This document shows positions 63,655-64,000 of a DNA stretch of 64,000 bases, piece after piece (the stretch's first letter is position 1; each line of letters starts with the position of its first letter). The notes beneath the pieces are model-generated. The model saw only the letters and a list, made by a program, of their open reading frames with translations, searched no databases and was not told the DNA's origin. The DNA lies in NCBI GenBank assembly GCA_036823255.1, contig DAISGC010000003.1:1-64000 (forward strand), in the 5' to 3' direction. Source of the DNA: UBA4658 sp002405485. GTDB lineage: Bacteria > Planctomycetota > Phycisphaerae > Phycisphaerales > UBA1924. The translations under genes and the position numbers were made by a program.

Positions 63655-64000
63655 CTAGCGGGCCTGTCGAAACCGGGGCGCATAGCGATCGGTGGCGATG
63701 GTCAGCAGCCGCTCGCCCATGGACTCGATGCTGGAGACGTTGCCGCGTTTGAGCAGCCGCTCCAGATACCGCTGCTCCTCGATGGCCCGGCGGCGACTGG
63801 TCAGATCCGAGGAGATGTCCAGTTGTGCGTCATAGAGCGAGGTGCCCGGGGGCGTCTGGACCTGCTCGAGGTGGACCCATGCGGTTCGTCGGCGCTCCGG
63901 CCGGGCGGGATCGGGGGCATAGGTGATCGGTCCGATGGTCTGACCGACCGCCAGCGACCGCAACGCGTTGTTGAGCTCGGGGACCGGGCTGAACTCGCCG
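63655..64000 (-). CDS. parvulin-like peptidyl-prolyl isomerase, C-terminal part (cut by window edge)
   Basis: The frame is open through the right edge, so the start is outside the window. The first visible residues, GEFSPVPELNNALRSLAVGQTIGPITY, look like the end of a PpiC/SurA isomerase domain (ALxxLxVGxxSGP pattern). A helical tail with many Arg and Glu follows (SRRRAIEEQRYLERLLKRGNVSSIESM), as in SurA-type chaperones. An internal TTG at 63963 is not the start. Assignment is from a short stretch. Confidence 0.5.
   Translation of the reverse strand, partial: GEFSPVPELNNALRSLAVGQTIGPITYAPDPARPERRRTAWVHLEQVQTPPGTSLYDAQLDISSDLTSRRRAIEEQRYLERLLKRGNVSSIESMGERLLTIATDRYAPRFRQAR

Overview
The window looks like a chromosomal stretch of a GC-rich planctomycete, most likely class Phycisphaerae. 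Several lineage-flavoured genes point there together: exported proteins ending in EF-hand/dockerin-like repeats that finish in Ser-Gly-Cys, a choice-of-anchor protein with a PEP-CTERM-like Pro-Ala-Pro/TM/poly-Arg tail, a pseudopilin with the planctomycete FLDGHV tail, a sigma factor of the planctomycete ECF type, DUF1573 and Atg22-like proteins, and a topoisomerase VI B subunit. No rRNA, CRISPR array, integrase or intact insertion sequence is visible. The sequence is a draft: there are two 10-N gaps (29050-29059 and 34847-34856), and poly-C/poly-G tracts at the left edge and beside the second gap look like contig-end artefacts.

Region by region. 1-9 kb: flagellar switch gene fliM, a DsbD-type thiol:disulfide interchange protein, tRNA-Gly(GCC) with its terminator, a sodium:solute symporter, a YmdB-like phosphodiesterase, fumarase C and a choice-of-anchor surface protein. 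9-19 kb: a histidine ammonia-lyase, an O-methyltransferase with a TTG start, an exported glutathione peroxidase, a double-domain pterin synthase (PTPS/QueD family) followed by a GT9 glycosyltransferase, a GH31 alpha-glucosidase, an alpha/beta hydrolase and an Atg22-like MFS transporter. 19-29 kb: HrpA RNA helicase, an S10 carboxypeptidase, an endonuclease/exonuclease/phosphatase protein and an exported HEAT-repeat protein that contains a degenerate receiver fold. 29-38 kb: the two gaps, a HTH-REC regulator, tandem DUF481 outer-membrane proteins, an ABC-F ATPase interrupted by an in-frame amber codon, a Tat-type lipoprotein amidase, an MmcB-like nuclease and an ANTAR response regulator.

38-54 kb: an exported prolyl oligopeptidase with a textbook terminator, two large secreted EF-hand/dockerin-like proteins, and a tightly overlapping four-gene block of pseudopilin, histidine kinase, NtrC-type regulator and dockerin-like exported protein. 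TruD, an unrecognised protein, a possible structured RNA, a VERP-repeat exported protein and a sigma factor follow. 54-64 kb: a BtpA/SgcQ protein, an AbgT transporter, topoisomerase VI subunit B without a neighbouring A subunit, a short pyruvate kinase with the potassium-independent residue signature, a one-helix small protein, a DUF1573 protein, a YraN nuclease-fold protein and the C-terminal part of a parvulin-like protein cut by the right edge.

Most genes sit as single genes or pairs. The clearest co-transcribed units are the 48.9-43.4 kb pseudopilin/kinase/regulator/dockerin block, the pterin synthase-GT9 pair, the hydrolase-MFS pair and the YraN-parvulin pair. Many convergent genes overlap or share one hairpin, and several starts are GTG, plus one TTG with a strong Shine-Dalgarno. 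Long antisense open frames opposite GC-rich genes are common here and were discarded.
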